Shown here piece after piece: positions 20,922 through 30,908 of a DNA stretch of 64,000 nucleotides; position 1 is the stretch's first letter; each line of letters starts with the position of its first letter. Both the position numbers and the translations under genes were made by a program. Source of the DNA: Paracoccus saliphilus (GTDB lineage: Bacteria; Pseudomonadota; Alphaproteobacteria; Rhodobacterales; Rhodobacteraceae); contig KZ836040.1 of assembly GCA_003255745.1 (NCBI GenBank), positions 191,748-255,747 of the forward strand, read 5' to 3'. The notes below the pieces were generated by a model, which was not told the DNA's origin, did not search any database, and saw only the letters and a list, made by a program, of their open reading frames with translations.

Positions 20922-22042
20922 CAGGCCACTCCGTTCAGTCCTTCGGGCGTCAGCACCCCATCGCGCACCATCTGGGCATAAAGCAACCCCTCGCGCAGGC
21001 CACGATCGGCCACCGACAGCTTGTTCGTAGGCCAGACGCGCATCAGCGTCTGCAGGATCGCCGCGCCCGACATGATCAGCGCATGCCTTTCGCGCCCGAT
21101 GCGCGGATCGGCCCGCCGCCCTTCCGGGCCCAACTGCAGATACGAATGGATCACGCGGTCGATCTGGTCGCTGGTCATCTCCAGCCCGTCCACCTTGGTG
21201 CGGTCATAGCGGCGCAGGCCCAGGAAACTGGCCGCGACCGTGGTGACCGTGCCGGAGGTGCCGATGATCTGGAACCCCTCGTCGGGCGATCCGTCCGCAT
21301 AGGGGGTGAAATTCGCCAGAGCCTCCTCGAAGAACCACGACATCAGCGCGAAGCGGCCCTGGTCGTCCTCGACATCCGCGAACTGGTCGCGCAGCGTCGC
21401 GACCCCCAACGGCACGCTGATCCAGTCCACGACCCGCGCACCCCCCGGCTGCGGGTTCCCGAACCCGTCCGACAGGCGCATGATCGCGCGGGGCCGCTCT
21501 TTCGGCTCCACGTCCTCAAGGTCGATCCAGACCAGTTCCGTGGACCCGCCGCCGATATCGACGACCATCAGCGTTTCCGTCTTGTGGCTGACCAGCGGCG
21601 CACAGCTGATGACAGCCAAGCGGGCCTCCTCCTCGGCGCCGATGATCTCGATCGGCAGGCCGGTTTCGCGACGGATGGTGCGCATGAAATCGCGGCTGTT
21701 CCTGGCGCGGCGGCATGCCTCGGTCGCCACAAGGCGCATGTTGCGCACCTTGTGCTGATCCAGCTTGCGCTTGCAGACCTGCAGCGCATGCACGGTGCGC
21801 GCCATCGAACTGCGGGACAGGCGTCCCGAAGCTTCCAGCCCTTGCCCAAGCTGAACCGGCTTGGAAAAGCTGTCGACGACCTGAAACTGACTGCCCGTCG
21901 GTCGGGCAATCAGCATCCGGCACGAATTTGTCCCCAGATCAAGCGCAGCATAAAGCGCGCCCTCCTCGGGGTGTCGGGTGCCCGACGGCTCTACCGTTAT
22001 TCTCGGGAACGCGTCCGCACCCGCAGGACGCTTGGGCGTCAT
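20921..22042 (-). CDS. Exopolyphosphatase / guanosine pentaphosphatase (Ppx/GppA family)
   Basis: A 373-residue member of the ASKHA superfamily. It has the phosphate-1 loop [16 protein letters not shown], phosphate-2 [13 protein letters not shown] and [11 protein letters not shown]. Family members hydrolyse long-chain polyphosphate or pppGpp. The protein lacks the long C-terminal HD-type extension of E. coli Ppx, so it matches the shorter form common in alphaproteobacteria. The start at 22042 ([10 protein letters not shown]) is chosen over the longer open frame to 22393, which is low-complexity. Confidence 0.92.
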   Translation of the reverse strand: MTPKRPAGADAFPRITVEPSGTRHPEEGALYAALDLGTNSCRMLIARPTGSQFQVVDSFSKPVQLGQGLEASGRLSRSSMARTVHALQVCKRKLDQHKVRNMRLVATEACRRARNSRDFMRTIRRETGLPIEIIGAEEEARLAVISCAPLVSHKTETLMVVDIGGGSTELVWIDLEDVEPKERPRAIMRLSDGFGNPQPGGARVVDWISVPLGVATLRDQFADVEDDQGRFALMSWFFEEALANFTPYADGSPDEGFQIIGTSGTVTTVAASFLGLRRYDRTKVDGLEMTSDQIDRVIHSYLQLGPEGRRADPRIGRERHALIMSGAAILQTLMRVWPTNKLSVADRGLREGLLYAQMVRDGVLTPEGLNGVA

Positions 22043-22220
22043 GACACACGCCCTCCGATGACAAGTTGTGTAAAAGGTAACCTCTGCGGCCGGCCCGTTC
22101 AAGGGGCGGGCGGCGCATCCGCTGCAGGGCGGGGGCTGCGGGCGCCATTTGCGGGGCGGCATCTGCCGGAACGCAGCTGTCGGCTTGACGCGCGCGGGGC
22201 GGCGCGGCAAGCAAGGCGGC

Positions 22221-23672
22221 ATGATCGACCTACGTCCCGTGGCCCATCCGATTGGAAAGATCGTCGTCGCCGTGGGCGGCGCGATGCTGCTTCCGATGCT
22301 GGTGGACCTCTGGCACAACGACCCGCACTGGATGGTCTTCCTGGAATGCGCGCTTATCACCACGGTTGCGGGAACGCTGATCGCTGTGGCCACGCGGGGC
22401 GACTATCGGTCGCTGAAGATCCAGCAGGCGTTCCTGCTGACATCGGGCCTCTGGGCGGTGCTGCCGGTCTTCGGGGCGCTGCCCTTTGTTCTGGGGCAGC
22501 CGCAGGCCAGCTTCATGGATGCCTATTTCGAGGCGATGTCCGGGGTCACCACCACCGGCACGACGGTCTTTCCCGACCTCGACAGCCTGCCGCGCGGCAC
22601 GCATCTGTGGCGGGCGCTGCTGCAATGGATGGGGGGCTTGGGGATCGTGGTCGTGGCCATGGTCTTTCTGCCGGTGATGAAGGTCGGCGGCATGCAGTTC
22701 TTCCGGTCCGAGGGGTTCGACACCCTGGGCAAGGTCCTGCCCCGCGCGGGCGAGATCGCGTCCGAGATGACCTGGATCTATGTCCTGATGACCGGCGCCT
22801 GCGCCATCACCTACATGCTGCTGGGCATGACCGGCTTTGACGCCATCGTCCATGCGATGACCACCTGCTCGACCGGGGGGTTTTCCAACTACGATGCCAG
22901 CTTCGGGGCCTATCTGGGGGGGCCGGAATGGGCGGCATCGGTCTTCATGATCATGGCGTCGGTGCCCTTCATCCGGCTGGTTCAGGCGATGCGCGGCAAT
23001 GTCGTGCCGCTGTGGCAGGACCGGCAGGTCCGCACCTATCTTCGCTGGATCTTCTACGTTTGCGCGCTGATCCTCAGCTATCGCCTGTTCTACATGCATC
23101 AGGACGCCAATCTGGGCGAGGTCATCCGTGAAACCGTCTTCAACACGATTTCGACCTTTTCGGGCACGGGATTCGCCTCGACCGACATGATGGCCTGGGG
23201 GCACCTGCCGCTGGCACTGCTGATCATCGCCGGGCTGATCGGCGGCTGCACCGGCTCGACCGGCTGTTCGGTCAAGATATTCCGCTATCTGGTCCTGCTG
23301 GAGGCGGTTCGTGCCCAGATCCGCCGGATGCATACCCCGCACCGTGTCTATCCGCTGCGCTATGAAGGGCATCCCCTGGACAAGGACATCATCGATTCGG
23401 TCATGGCCTTCTTTACCTTGTTCATGCTGACCTTTGGCCTGCTGATCGTCGGGCTGGCGATGACGGGCCTGCACCCGCGCACCGCCCTGACCGCAGCCTG
23501 GACGGCCATCGCCAATGTCGGCCCTGCCTGGGGTCCCGAAATCAGCGCCAATGGCTCGGTCGTCGATTTTCCCGAAGCCGCCAAGCTGATGATGATCCTG
23601 GGGATGTATCTGGGCCGGCTGGAGCTGGTCTCGGTCCTGGTGCTGCTGCTGCCACGCTTCTGGCGGTCCTAG
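22221..23672 (+). CDS. trkH: TrkH family potassium uptake protein
   Basis: A 483-residue membrane subunit of a Trk-type potassium transporter with four M1-P-M2 repeats. Filter loops are visible: GVTTTGTTVFPD, TTCSTGGFSNYD, NTISTFSGTGFASTD and NVGPAWGPEI. It needs the cytoplasmic regulator TrkA, which is not in this window. The ATG at 22221 follows AAGGCGGC. Its stop codon shares CTAG with the convergent peptidoglycan-binding gene. Confidence 0.95.
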   Translation: MIDLRPVAHPIGKIVVAVGGAMLLPMLVDLWHNDPHWMVFLECALITTVAGTLIAVATRGDYRSLKIQQAFLLTSGLWAVLPVFGALPFVLGQPQASFMDAYFEAMSGVTTTGTTVFPDLDSLPRGTHLWRALLQWMGGLGIVVVAMVFLPVMKVGGMQFFRSEGFDTLGKVLPRAGEIASEMTWIYVLMTGACAITYMLLGMTGFDAIVHAMTTCSTGGFSNYDASFGAYLGGPEWAASVFMIMASVPFIRLVQAMRGNVVPLWQDRQVRTYLRWIFYVCALILSYRLFYMHQDANLGEVIRETVFNTISTFSGTGFASTDMMAWGHLPLALLIIAGLIGGCTGSTGCSVKIFRYLVLLEAVRAQIRRMHTPHRVYPLRYEGHPLDKDIIDSVMAFFTLFMLTFGLLIVGLAMTGLHPRTALTAAWTAIANVGPAWGPEISANGSVVDFPEAAKLMMILGMYLGRLELVSVLVLLLPRFWRS

Positions 23673-25006
23673 GGCGCGGCCTTCGTGACAGCCGTTTCGC
23701 CGTCGGGCAGCGCGCTGTCGGGCTGGCCTTCGTTCTGGCCGGGCGCGTGCCGGGACAGGCTGTCGCTGATCTCGGCCAGGATGCGGGTCCGGCCTTCGGC
23801 ATCCGATGCGGGCCAGATCAGAACATAGCCTTCGGCCCGGCCGTCCCGCACCCACCCTTCGGCAGAACCCAGATGGTCGCCATTGCTGCCCTGCAGCCGC
23901 ACATAGCCTTGGCGCACCTCGCGCTCGGGTCGCGGCACCCAGCCAAGGGCAGTCACCAATCCGGCCAGATCCAGCAGCTCCTGCTGGCCGCCGGGCTGGC
24001 TGAACAGGATCAGCGCCGCCCCTGACCCGTCCTGCGGGCCATAGATCGACAGGGCGCGTTCGGCGCGGTCGAACTCCAGCGCCTGCATGGGCGCAATCAG
24101 CGACAGGCCGGTCGCCTCGTCCTCCAACCGCTCCAGCCCCATCTCGGCACGCCATGCGGCGCGGCGTTCGATCAGCGCCTGCAGCGCGGTACCGGGGTCG
24201 GTCGAGGCGCGGCTGCCGGCGATCTCGGCCTGAATGGCGGCGCGTGTCATCGGACCGTCCTTGCCGTCGATGTCGCCCCCGTAATGTCCCGCCCATCGCA
24301 GCGCGCGCTGCGCCTCGTCCAGCGGCGGCAGGGGGCGCGTCTCGCCGGGCGCGGGCAGGTCCGGGGCCTTCCCCTTTTCGACCATGCGGCCCAGATCGGC
24401 GGCATCGGCAATCAGCGTGTCGGCGGGAACCTCCTGCGCCTCGGTCAGGATCGGCAGCCAGGCGCGGGCGGCGCCGTCGTCGACCGGACCCAGGGTTACC
24501 GCAAACCAGCCGTCGGGCAGCTGCCACAGGCCGGCGCCGGGAAACTCCGCGCGCAGGCGATCCAGCGCAGCACGGGCCTCGGTTTCGGCCTGATGCGCTT
24601 CCAAGCGCAGATAGGTTCCGACTGGCACATCCTCGGCCGGCGCGGGACCGGCCACGGGGGCGGCCTGGTCCTCATCCCCGGCAGGCTCGGGCGCCGCGCC
24701 GGTTCGCGCCAAGGGCATGCCCGCAGGCGGGACGCTGACAAAGCTGTCGCCGGGCACCAGACCACGCCGCTTCAGCTGCGACAGCCGTTCCTCCGCCGCC
24801 TCGCGGTCCAGCGGGCCGATGGCGATGCCCGTCCAGCCCCCCGGCAGCGGCAGCGTCACCACATCATCGAACTGCCGGGCCCAGCCCGCCGCCGCCTCGG
24901 CCGCCGCCTCGGGCGAGCGTTTCGCCTCCAGCCGGATCAGCGCCTCCTGCGCCATTGCCGCGCCGGGCAGCATCCCCGCAAGAACCATCACCGCCAAGCG
25001 CCGCAT
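23669..25006 (-). CDS. Secreted SPOR/peptidoglycan-binding domain protein
   Basis: A 445-residue exported protein (signal peptide [20 protein letters not shown]). Two SPOR-like repeats follow: [17 protein letters not shown] to SVPPAG, then [29 protein letters not shown] to ADTLIAD. Next is a peptidoglycan-binding type 1 repeat ([21 protein letters not shown]) and a C-terminal domain of about 150 residues that I do not recognise. It probably acts at the cell wall. The start at 25006 has GAAGGAGGCCGGC upstream. Confidence 0.75.
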   Translation of the reverse strand: MRRLAVMVLAGMLPGAAMAQEALIRLEAKRSPEAAAEAAAGWARQFDDVVTLPLPGGWTGIAIGPLDREAAEERLSQLKRRGLVPGDSFVSVPPAGMPLARTGAAPEPAGDEDQAAPVAGPAPAEDVPVGTYLRLEAHQAETEARAALDRLRAEFPGAGLWQLPDGWFAVTLGPVDDGAARAWLPILTEAQEVPADTLIADAADLGRMVEKGKAPDLPAPGETRPLPPLDEAQRALRWAGHYGGDIDGKDGPMTRAAIQAEIAGSRASTDPGTALQALIERRAAWRAEMGLERLEDEATGLSLIAPMQALEFDRAERALSIYGPQDGSGAALILFSQPGGQQELLDLAGLVTALGWVPRPEREVRQGYVRLQGSNGDHLGSAEGWVRDGRAEGYVLIWPASDAEGRTRILAEISDSLSRHAPGQNEGQPDSALPDGETAVTKAAP

Positions 25007-25130
25007 GCCGGCCTCCTTCACTGTCTGCCTGTCGCGGGTCGTCCCCGCGGGCGGGCCTTTATTGACCCTGTTCTCTGGCGCGCCTAGAAGACGCGCACGC
25101 CTCAGCCGATCTACGCAAAAGGATGGCATC

Positions 25131-26054
25131 ATGACCAGCCCCAACCGACCCCGCAGCTTTCAGGAGATCATCTTGGCGCTGCAGAATTACTGGGCCGACA
25201 AGGGCTGCGCCGTCCTGCAACCCTATGACATGGAGGTGGGTGCCGGCACCTTCCACCCGGCGACGACCCTGCGCGCCCTGGGCAGCCGGTCTTGGGCCGC
25301 GGCCTATGTCCAGCCCTCGCGCCGCCCCACCGATGGCCGCTATGGCGAGAACCCGAACCGGCTGCAGCATTACTACCAGTATCAGGTCATCATCAAACCC
25401 TCGCCTCCGGACCTGCAGGAGCTGTATCTGGGCAGCCTGCGCGCCATCGGCCTGGACCCGCTGATCCATGACGTCCGCTTTGTCGAGGATGACTGGGAAA
25501 GCCCGACCCTGGGCGCCTGGGGCCTGGGATGGGAGGTCTGGTGCGACGGGATGGAGGTCAGCCAGTTCACCTATTTCCAGCAGGTCGGGGGCCATGACTG
25601 CAAGCCGGTTTCCGGCGAACTGACCTATGGCCTGGAGCGTCTGGCCATGTATGTGCTGGGCGTGGAACATGTCATGGACATGCCCTTCAACGACCCGGAC
25701 AGTCCCATCGCGCTGTCCTATGGCGACATCTTCCGCCAGACCGAACAGGAATATTCGCGCTGGAATTTCGACCAGGCCGATACCGAGATGCTGTTCCAGC
25801 ACTTTAAGGATGCCGAGGCCGAATGCGCCCGCATCCTGGAGGCCGCCGAAACCGACAGCGCCGGGCGCCGCATCCCGATGGCGCACCCCGCCTATGACCA
25901 GGCCATCAAGGCCAGCCACCTGTTCAACCTGCTCGACGCGCGCGGCGTCATCAGCGTGACCGAACGCCAGGCCTATATCGGCCGCGTGCGTGCGCTGGCC
26001 AAGGGCTGCGCCGATCTGTTCCTGACCACCGACGCGGCCGGGGTCGCCCGATGA
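25131..26054 (+). CDS. glyQ: Glycine--tRNA ligase alpha subunit
   Basis: A 307-residue catalytic subunit of the alpha2-beta2 bacterial GlyRS. It begins [19 protein letters not shown] and has [37 protein letters not shown] and [12 protein letters not shown], all characteristic of GlyQ. The ATG at 25131 follows AAAAGGATGGCATC. It is translationally coupled (ATGA) to the next small gene, and glyS follows. Confidence 0.98.
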   Translation: MTSPNRPRSFQEIILALQNYWADKGCAVLQPYDMEVGAGTFHPATTLRALGSRSWAAAYVQPSRRPTDGRYGENPNRLQHYYQYQVIIKPSPPDLQELYLGSLRAIGLDPLIHDVRFVEDDWESPTLGAWGLGWEVWCDGMEVSQFTYFQQVGGHDCKPVSGELTYGLERLAMYVLGVEHVMDMPFNDPDSPIALSYGDIFRQTEQEYSRWNFDQADTEMLFQHFKDAEAECARILEAAETDSAGRRIPMAHPAYDQAIKASHLFNLLDARGVISVTERQAYIGRVRALAKGCADLFLTTDAAGVAR

Positions 26055-26527
26055 ACTGGGGCAAGGTCGCGGCCATTGCCCTGCTGGGCAGCGCCATCGC
26101 CGCCGGGGCGGGCATGTGGTATGCGCAGGAATACGGCTACTACGATCCCATCGACCCCAACGGCCCCGGCGCCGCGCTGGACATCACCACCCCCGCCGGC
26201 CAGCAGCCGCTGGTCCTGACCGGGTTCGAGGGGATCGACGCCGACAGTTCCCCCCTGCGCTGGCGCGCCTGCGCGACGGTCGAGGACATCCCTGCCGATG
26301 CCCTGCCCTTCGACGGTGCCACTCCACTGGTCGGGCCGCGATGGTTCGGCTGCTTCGATGCCGCCCGCATCGGCGCGGACCTTGAAAGCGGCGCCGCCCG
26401 CGCCCTGCTTTCGGTCAGCGAGATCCGCCCCGACGTGGACCGCGTGCTGGCCGTCTATCCCGATGGCCGCGTCTATGGCTGGCACCAATACAACGACAAG
26501 ACCCCGGAACGCGGAGTGATGGACTGA
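26051..26527 (+). CDS. Small membrane-anchored protein between glyQ and glyS (DUF6446-like)
   Basis: A 158-residue protein with one N-terminal membrane helix (residues 5-22, [18 protein letters not shown]) followed by a periplasmic or cytoplasmic domain rich in aromatic and acidic residues ([28 protein letters not shown]). It overlaps glyQ by ATGA and glyS by TGATG, so all three are coupled. From memory, a gene of this kind occurs here in many Rhodobacteraceae as DUF6446; the name should be checked. No function is known. Confidence 0.8.
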   Translation: MNWGKVAAIALLGSAIAAGAGMWYAQEYGYYDPIDPNGPGAALDITTPAGQQPLVLTGFEGIDADSSPLRWRACATVEDIPADALPFDGATPLVGPRWFGCFDAARIGADLESGAARALLSVSEIRPDVDRVLAVYPDGRVYGWHQYNDKTPERGVMD

Positions 26528-28785
26528 TGCCCGACCTGCTGATCGAGCTTTTCTCGGAAGAAATTCCCGCCCGCATGCAGGCCCGCGCGCGCGAGGACCT
26601 GAAACGCCTGGTGACCGAGGGGCTGGTCCAGGCCGGCCTGACCTATGCCGGCGCCGGCGCCTTCTCGACCCCCCGCCGCCTGACCCTGGCCGTCGAGGGC
26701 CTGACCGCCCACAGCCCCACCACCCGCGAGGAACGCAAGGGCCCGCGCACCGACGCGCCCGACGCCGCGCTGGAGGGTTTCCTGCGTTCGACCGGCCTGA
26801 CCCGCGACCAGCTTGAGGCGCGTGACGACAAAAAGGGGCAGGTCTGGTTCGCCGTCATCGAGCGCCCCGGCCGCCCCGCCGCCCAGATCGTGGCGGAGGT
26901 GCTGGAAGCCGCCATCCGCAACTTCCCCTGGCCGAAATCCATGCGATGGGGCGCGGGCAGCCTGCGGTGGGTGCGCCCGCTGCATTCGATCCTCTGCATT
27001 CTATCCGATGAGGCCGGGGCCGAGACGGTTCCCCTGACCGTGGACGGCATCACCGCCGGCAACACCACGCGCGGCCACCGCTTCATGGCACCCGACGCCT
27101 TCACCGTCACCGGCTTTGACGATTACGCCGCGAAACTTCGCCGCGCCCGCGTCATGCTGGACGCTGCCGAACGCGAGGCCGAAATTCGCCAGCAGGCCGA
27201 TAACCTGGCTTTTGCCCGTGGTTGGCAAATCGTCCCCGACGACGCCCTGATGGCCGAGGTTGCGGGCCTGGTCGAATGGCCCGTCCCCCTGATGGGCGTG
27301 ATCGAGGACCGCTTCCTGGCCCTTCCGCCCGAGGTTCTGCAGACCTCGATGAAGGAACACCAGAAGTTCTTCTCGGCCCTGAACCCCAAGACAGGGCGGA
27401 TCGAGGGCTTTGTCACCGTCGCCAATATCGAGACGCCCGATGACGGCGCCACGATCCTGGCGGGCAACCAGCGCGTCCTGGCCGCCCGCCTCTCGGACGC
27501 CGCCTTCTTCTGGGAAAACGACCTGCGCGAGGCGAAATCGGGCATGGAGGCGTGGCGCGACGGCCTCGCCTCGGTCACCTTCCACAACAAGCTGGGTTCG
27601 CAGGCTGATCGCATTGAACGCATCGCGGCCCTTGCCCGCGGGATCGCCCCGCTGGTCGGGGCCGACCCGGACCAGGCCGAACGCGCCGCGCGCCTGGCCA
27701 AGCTGGACCTGCGCTCGGCCATGGTGGGCGAATTTCCCGAACTGCAAGGCACGATGGGCCGCTATTACGCGCTGGAGGCGGGAGAGCCCGAAGCCGTCGC
27801 CGACGCCGCCCGTGACCACTACTCGCCCCTCGGCCCCTCTGACGCGGTCCCGACTGCGCCCGTGTCGGTCGCCGTGGCGCTGGCCGACAAGATCGACACG
27901 CTGACCGGCTTTTGGGCCATCGACGAAAAGCCCACGGGATCAAAGGACCCCTTTGCGCTGCGGCGTGCAGCACTAGGACTTATCAGATTGATTCTTAGTA
28001 ACGATAAAAAATTTAAGCTGAAGGTTCCTCTTGAAGTCGGCTTGCTAAGAGCACGCGGTGCCTCCCTTTCGGCTAAGCGAGGAGACTTGTTAGGTAACCT
28101 TGCGAGTCGTTTGAAAGAGGCGTCCCACGACCCTGTTGCCTATGCCGATGCATTGACTTTGGCCGCGAAAGGCTCCGATGTTGGCGTGCCAGGTAAGTTA
28201 GTCGCTCAGGATCTGACTCACAGTTCTTGGTCTGACTATACGAATTGGGAGAATGGACTAGATGCCCTCCTCTCCTTCCTCCACGACCGCCTCAAGGTTT
28301 ACCTACGCGACCAAGGCATCCGCCACGACATCATCGACGCCGTGCTGGCGCAGGAGGGCAATGACGACCTCCTGCAGGTGGTCAGCCGCGCCACCGCGCT
28401 GAACGCGATGCTGGCGACGGATGATGGGCGCAACCTGACCCAGGGCCTCAAGCGCGCAAGCAACATCCTGACCCAAGCCGAGGAAAAGGACGGCGTCGAA
28501 TACAGCTTTGGCGCCGATGTCAAGTTCGCCGAGACGGACCAGGAACGCGCCCTCTTCTCCGCGCTGGATACCGCCGAACCCGCGATCAAGCGCGCCATGC
28601 AGGCCGAGGACTATCCCGCCGCCATGACCGCCATCGCCGCGCTGCGTGCGCCCATCGATGCCTTTTTCGAGGCCGTGCAGGTCAACACTGACAGCCAGAT
28701 CGTCCGGCGCAACCGCCTGAACCTGCTCTCCCGCATCCGCGAGGCCGGCCGCCAGATCGCCGACTTCACCCGCATCGAGGGGTGA
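26527..28785 (+). CDS. glyS: Glycine--tRNA ligase beta subunit
   Basis: A 752-residue subunit needed for tRNA-Gly binding by the alpha2-beta2 enzyme. The N-terminus (LLIELFSEEIPARMQARA), mid-region (KEHQKFFSALNP, NQRVLAARLSDAAFFWENDL, FHNKLGSQADRI) and C-terminal DALR-like region (DRLKVYLRDQGIRHDIIDAVLA) are typical. It is intact, but residues about 481-580 are encoded by DNA of much lower GC content than the flanks (see separate entry). It may be slightly longer than relatives because of this segment. Confidence 0.97.
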   Translation: MPDLLIELFSEEIPARMQARAREDLKRLVTEGLVQAGLTYAGAGAFSTPRRLTLAVEGLTAHSPTTREERKGPRTDAPDAALEGFLRSTGLTRDQLEARDDKKGQVWFAVIERPGRPAAQIVAEVLEAAIRNFPWPKSMRWGAGSLRWVRPLHSILCILSDEAGAETVPLTVDGITAGNTTRGHRFMAPDAFTVTGFDDYAAKLRRARVMLDAAEREAEIRQQADNLAFARGWQIVPDDALMAEVAGLVEWPVPLMGVIEDRFLALPPEVLQTSMKEHQKFFSALNPKTGRIEGFVTVANIETPDDGATILAGNQRVLAARLSDAAFFWENDLREAKSGMEAWRDGLASVTFHNKLGSQADRIERIAALARGIAPLVGADPDQAERAARLAKLDLRSAMVGEFPELQGTMGRYYALEAGEPEAVADAARDHYSPLGPSDAVPTAPVSVAVALADKIDTLTGFWAIDEKPTGSKDPFALRRAALGLIRLILSNDKKFKLKVPLEVGLLRARGASLSAKRGDLLGNLASRLKEASHDPVAYADALTLAAKGSDVGVPGKLVAQDLTHSSWSDYTNWENGLDALLSFLHDRLKVYLRDQGIRHDIIDAVLAQEGNDDLLQVVSRATALNAMLATDDGRNLTQGLKRASNILTQAEEKDGVEYSFGADVKFAETDQERALFSALDTAEPAIKRAMQAEDYPAAMTAIAALRAPIDAFFEAVQVNTDSQIVRRNRLNLLSRIREAGRQIADFTRIEG
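27968..28265 (+). other. Low-GC, atypical-codon segment inside glyS
   Basis: About 300 bases with roughly 49% GC by my hand count (the first 50 bases about 30%), against clearly GC-rich flanking coding DNA. It uses codons almost absent around it: CTA, TTA, AGA, AGT, AAA runs, GTT and ATT. The frame stays open throughout (residues about 481-580). Both edges are abrupt: at CGGCGTGCAG/CACTAGG on the left and near GATGCCCTCC on the right. It looks like an internally replaced or inserted fragment. Confidence 0.75.
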
Positions 28786-28810
28786 CGGCGCATCGCACGC
28801 CTCAATGAAC

Positions 28811-28847
28811 AAGGGCCAGAGAGTTTCCTCTCCGGCCCTTCTTCTTT
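28811..28847 (+). terminator. Terminator of the glyQ-glyS operon
   Basis: A 13-bp stem with one mismatch (AAGGGCCAGAGAG against CTCTCCGGCCCTT) has a TTTC loop and is followed by CTTCTTT. It lies 25 bases after the glyS stop. Confidence 0.8.
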
Positions 28848-28860
28848 GCCCAACCACCCT

Positions 28861-28931
28861 GCGGGGAGCCCGAGGGGACGCAAGGTCCCCTCGGCGGGGG
28901 GCGCGGGGGGTGCGGGGGGCTGGCCCCCCGC
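28861..28931. repeat. Composite GC-rich inverted-repeat element between glyS and sdhB
   Basis: Two perfect hairpins lie close together: CCGAGGGGA/TCCCCTCGG (28870-28878 with 28886-28894) and GCGGGGGG/CCCCCCGC (28912-28919 with 28924-28931). They are separated by G-runs. The element probably ends or stabilises sdh transcripts arriving from the minus strand; no clear T-tract is present. Confidence 0.5.
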
Positions 28932-28951
28932 CCGCCTCCGCGGGACGCAAT

Positions 28952-29731
28952 TCACATCGCGCGCTCGACCATCATGTGCTTGATCGACGCGATCGCCTTG
29001 GCGGGGTTCAACCCCTTGGGGCAGGTGTTGGTGCAGTTCATGATCGTGTGGCAGCGGTACAGCTTGAAGGGATCCTCCAGCTCGTCCAGACGCTCGCCGG
29101 TGGCCTCGTCGCGGCTGTCGATGATCCAGCGATAGGCATGCAGCAGAGCTGCCGGGCCCAGATAGCGGTCGCCGTTCCACCAATAGGACGGGCACGACGT
29201 CGAACAGGACGCACACAGAATGCACTCATAGAGGCCGTCCAGCTTCTTGCGGTCCTCGATGGACTGCTTCCACTCCTTGCCGGGCGTCGGCGACTTGGTC
29301 TGCAGATAGGGGTTCACCGATGCGTGCTGCGCATAGAAATGCGTCAGGTCGGGGATCAGGTCCTTGACCACCGGCATATGCGGCAACGGATAGATCGCCA
29401 CATCGCCCTTCACTTCCTCGATGCCGAAGATGCAGGCCAGGCGGTTGCCGCCGTCGATGACCATGGCGCAGGACCCACAGATCCCCTCGCGGCAGGACCG
29501 GCGGAAGGACAGCGTCGGGTCGATGTCGTTCTTGATCTTGATCAGCGCGTCCAGAACCATCGGCCCGCACTTGTCCAGGTCGACAAAATAGGTGTCCAGC
29601 CGCGGGTTCTCTCCGGTTTCGGGATCCCACCGATAGATCTTGAACTTGCGGACATTCGTGGCGCCCTCGGGCCGGGGCCAGGTCTTGCCGACCCGGATCT
29701 GGCTGTTCTTGGGCAGGGTGAACTGGACCAT
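28952..29731 (-). CDS. sdhB: Succinate dehydrogenase iron-sulfur subunit
   Basis: A 259-residue subunit carrying all three clusters: [11 protein letters not shown] (2Fe-2S), then [12 protein letters not shown] and [14 protein letters not shown] (4Fe-4S and 3Fe-4S). It passes electrons from SdhA to quinone at SdhC/SdhD. The ATG at 29731 (MVQFTLP) has GAAAGGAGC upstream and gives normal length; the frame continues upstream without conservation. It is the last gene of the sdh operon, separated from sdhA by three other genes. Confidence 0.97.
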   Translation of the reverse strand: MVQFTLPKNSQIRVGKTWPRPEGATNVRKFKIYRWDPETGENPRLDTYFVDLDKCGPMVLDALIKIKNDIDPTLSFRRSCREGICGSCAMVIDGGNRLACIFGIEEVKGDVAIYPLPHMPVVKDLIPDLTHFYAQHASVNPYLQTKSPTPGKEWKQSIEDRKKLDGLYECILCASCSTSCPSYWWNGDRYLGPAALLHAYRWIIDSRDEATGERLDELEDPFKLYRCHTIMNCTNTCPKGLNPAKAIASIKHMMVERAM

Positions 29732-29744
29732 TGGGTAGCTCCTT

Positions 29745-30590
29745 TCAGAGAGTGCCTTCGGACGGCGTTTCCGCCGTGAACAAGGGTTGCACGCGCGCCA
29801 CCAGATCGGCGACGCGGTCGCGGGCATGCGGGTTCAGCGCCAGCCCGTTCAGCCGGCGCAGGAATTCGGTCGAGCCGCCGTTCAGCCGCTCCATTGCGCG
29901 ACCCTCCAGCGGCGGCAGCGCGTCGATGCGCGCAGGTGTCAGCCCGGCCAGGCCCAGAAGCTGGCGCCCCGGACGGTCCGGATCGGTCTCGTCCTCAAGC
30001 CGCAGACGGGTCACCCGATCGGCCCCCAAGGCGGCGGCCAGACGGTCCAGCAGATCGTCCCATCCGGGCAGGTCCGCCACCTCGACACGGAATTCGGCCA
30101 AGGTGCGCGTATAGCCGTCGGTGCGGATGGCCTGCGCCCAGACCGAGGGAAGCCAGGCTTCCATTTCGCGGCTGTAGAATACGTAACACGGGTCAAAGCC
30201 GCGCGCCCGCGCGACCTTGTCCAGCACCTTCAGCATCCGCGGCAGCGACGGATAAAGCGCCGTCTCGCCGCCGTTGCCAGGCATGGCGCCGGCCAGGTTC
30301 TCGTGGCTGATCAGCACCGTTTGCGAACCCTCCGGCAGCGTGTCCAGCACGTCCTCGAACGCCACCCGCAACGCCACCCGCAGGTCCTTGTCGCCCGGCG
30401 ACCGACTGCAAGCCACCGCGGCTCGGCCCAGGGGACGCATCGGCGTGCCCTCCTCCGGCGTGCGAACGACCAGCCCATCCGACAGAAGCGCCGCCGACCG
30501 CTTGAGAAAGCGCTGCAGCGAAGTCGTGCCGGTCTTCTGCACACCCACATGCAGGATCAGCGGCCGGCCGTCTGACGCCATCTGTGGCAT
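29745..30590 (-). CDS. Sulfotransferase-like P-loop protein within the sdh operon
   Basis: A 281-residue protein. [19 protein letters not shown] near the N-terminus is the 5'-phosphosulfate-binding loop of PAPS-dependent sulfotransferases, and [17 protein letters not shown] resembles the 3'-phosphate-binding region (R and S residues). No signal peptide is seen. It lies 13 bases before sdhB, and its ATG overlaps the preceding lipoprotein stop as TGATG, so it is co-transcribed with sdh. The acceptor substrate is unknown, and a link to respiration is not evident. Confidence 0.7.
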   Translation of the reverse strand: MPQMASDGRPLILHVGVQKTGTTSLQRFLKRSAALLSDGLVVRTPEEGTPMRPLGRAAVACSRSPGDKDLRVALRVAFEDVLDTLPEGSQTVLISHENLAGAMPGNGGETALYPSLPRMLKVLDKVARARGFDPCYVFYSREMEAWLPSVWAQAIRTDGYTRTLAEFRVEVADLPGWDDLLDRLAAALGADRVTRLRLEDETDPDRPGRQLLGLAGLTPARIDALPPLEGRAMERLNGGSTEFLRRLNGLALNPHARDRVADLVARVQPLFTAETPSEGTL

Positions 30591-30904
30591 CAGGCCGACC
30601 CTCGCCAGCCCGGCTGATCGGCCAAGGGACGCTGCGGCAACTGGCCCGACATGCGCTGAACGCAGCGGTTGAAGACGTCAGACGGATCGCGACCCATCAC
30701 ATAGTCGCTGGTCATCTCCAACTCGACCCGGCCGAAACCCTGTGTTCCGCCCGAGCCCGAACCGATGCCCAACGCCACGTTTCCACGCGGACGTTGGGCC
30801 AGTTCGGCATCGCGCAGGCAGGTCCGTTCGGCCTGGTCCACCGGGACCGGGCCACAGGCCGCCAGCACCGCCACCAGCGCCAGAAAGGACAGCCGCGCGT
30901 TCAT
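30590..30904 (-). CDS. Small lipoprotein in the sdh operon
   Basis: A 104-residue protein with a lipoprotein signal peptide (MNARLSFLALVAVLAAC, lipobox LAAC with Cys17). The mature part is short and polar, with one further Cys pair candidate (TCLRDAELAQ and FNRCVQRM). I do not recognise a domain. The start at 30904 is chosen because it begins the signal peptide. It lies between another small lipoprotein gene and the sulfotransferase-like gene. Confidence 0.7.
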   Translation of the reverse strand: MNARLSFLALVAVLAACGPVPVDQAERTCLRDAELAQRPRGNVALGIGSGSGGTQGFGRVELEMTSDYVMGRDPSDVFNRCVQRMSGQLPQRPLADQPGWRGSA

Positions 30905-30908
30905 TTCG

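Noticed and set aside
22043..22393. N-terminal extension of the Ppx/GppA frame to 22393.
   Set aside because: The added residues are low-complexity, overlap the trkH start region on the opposite strand, and the family starts near MTPKRPAG.
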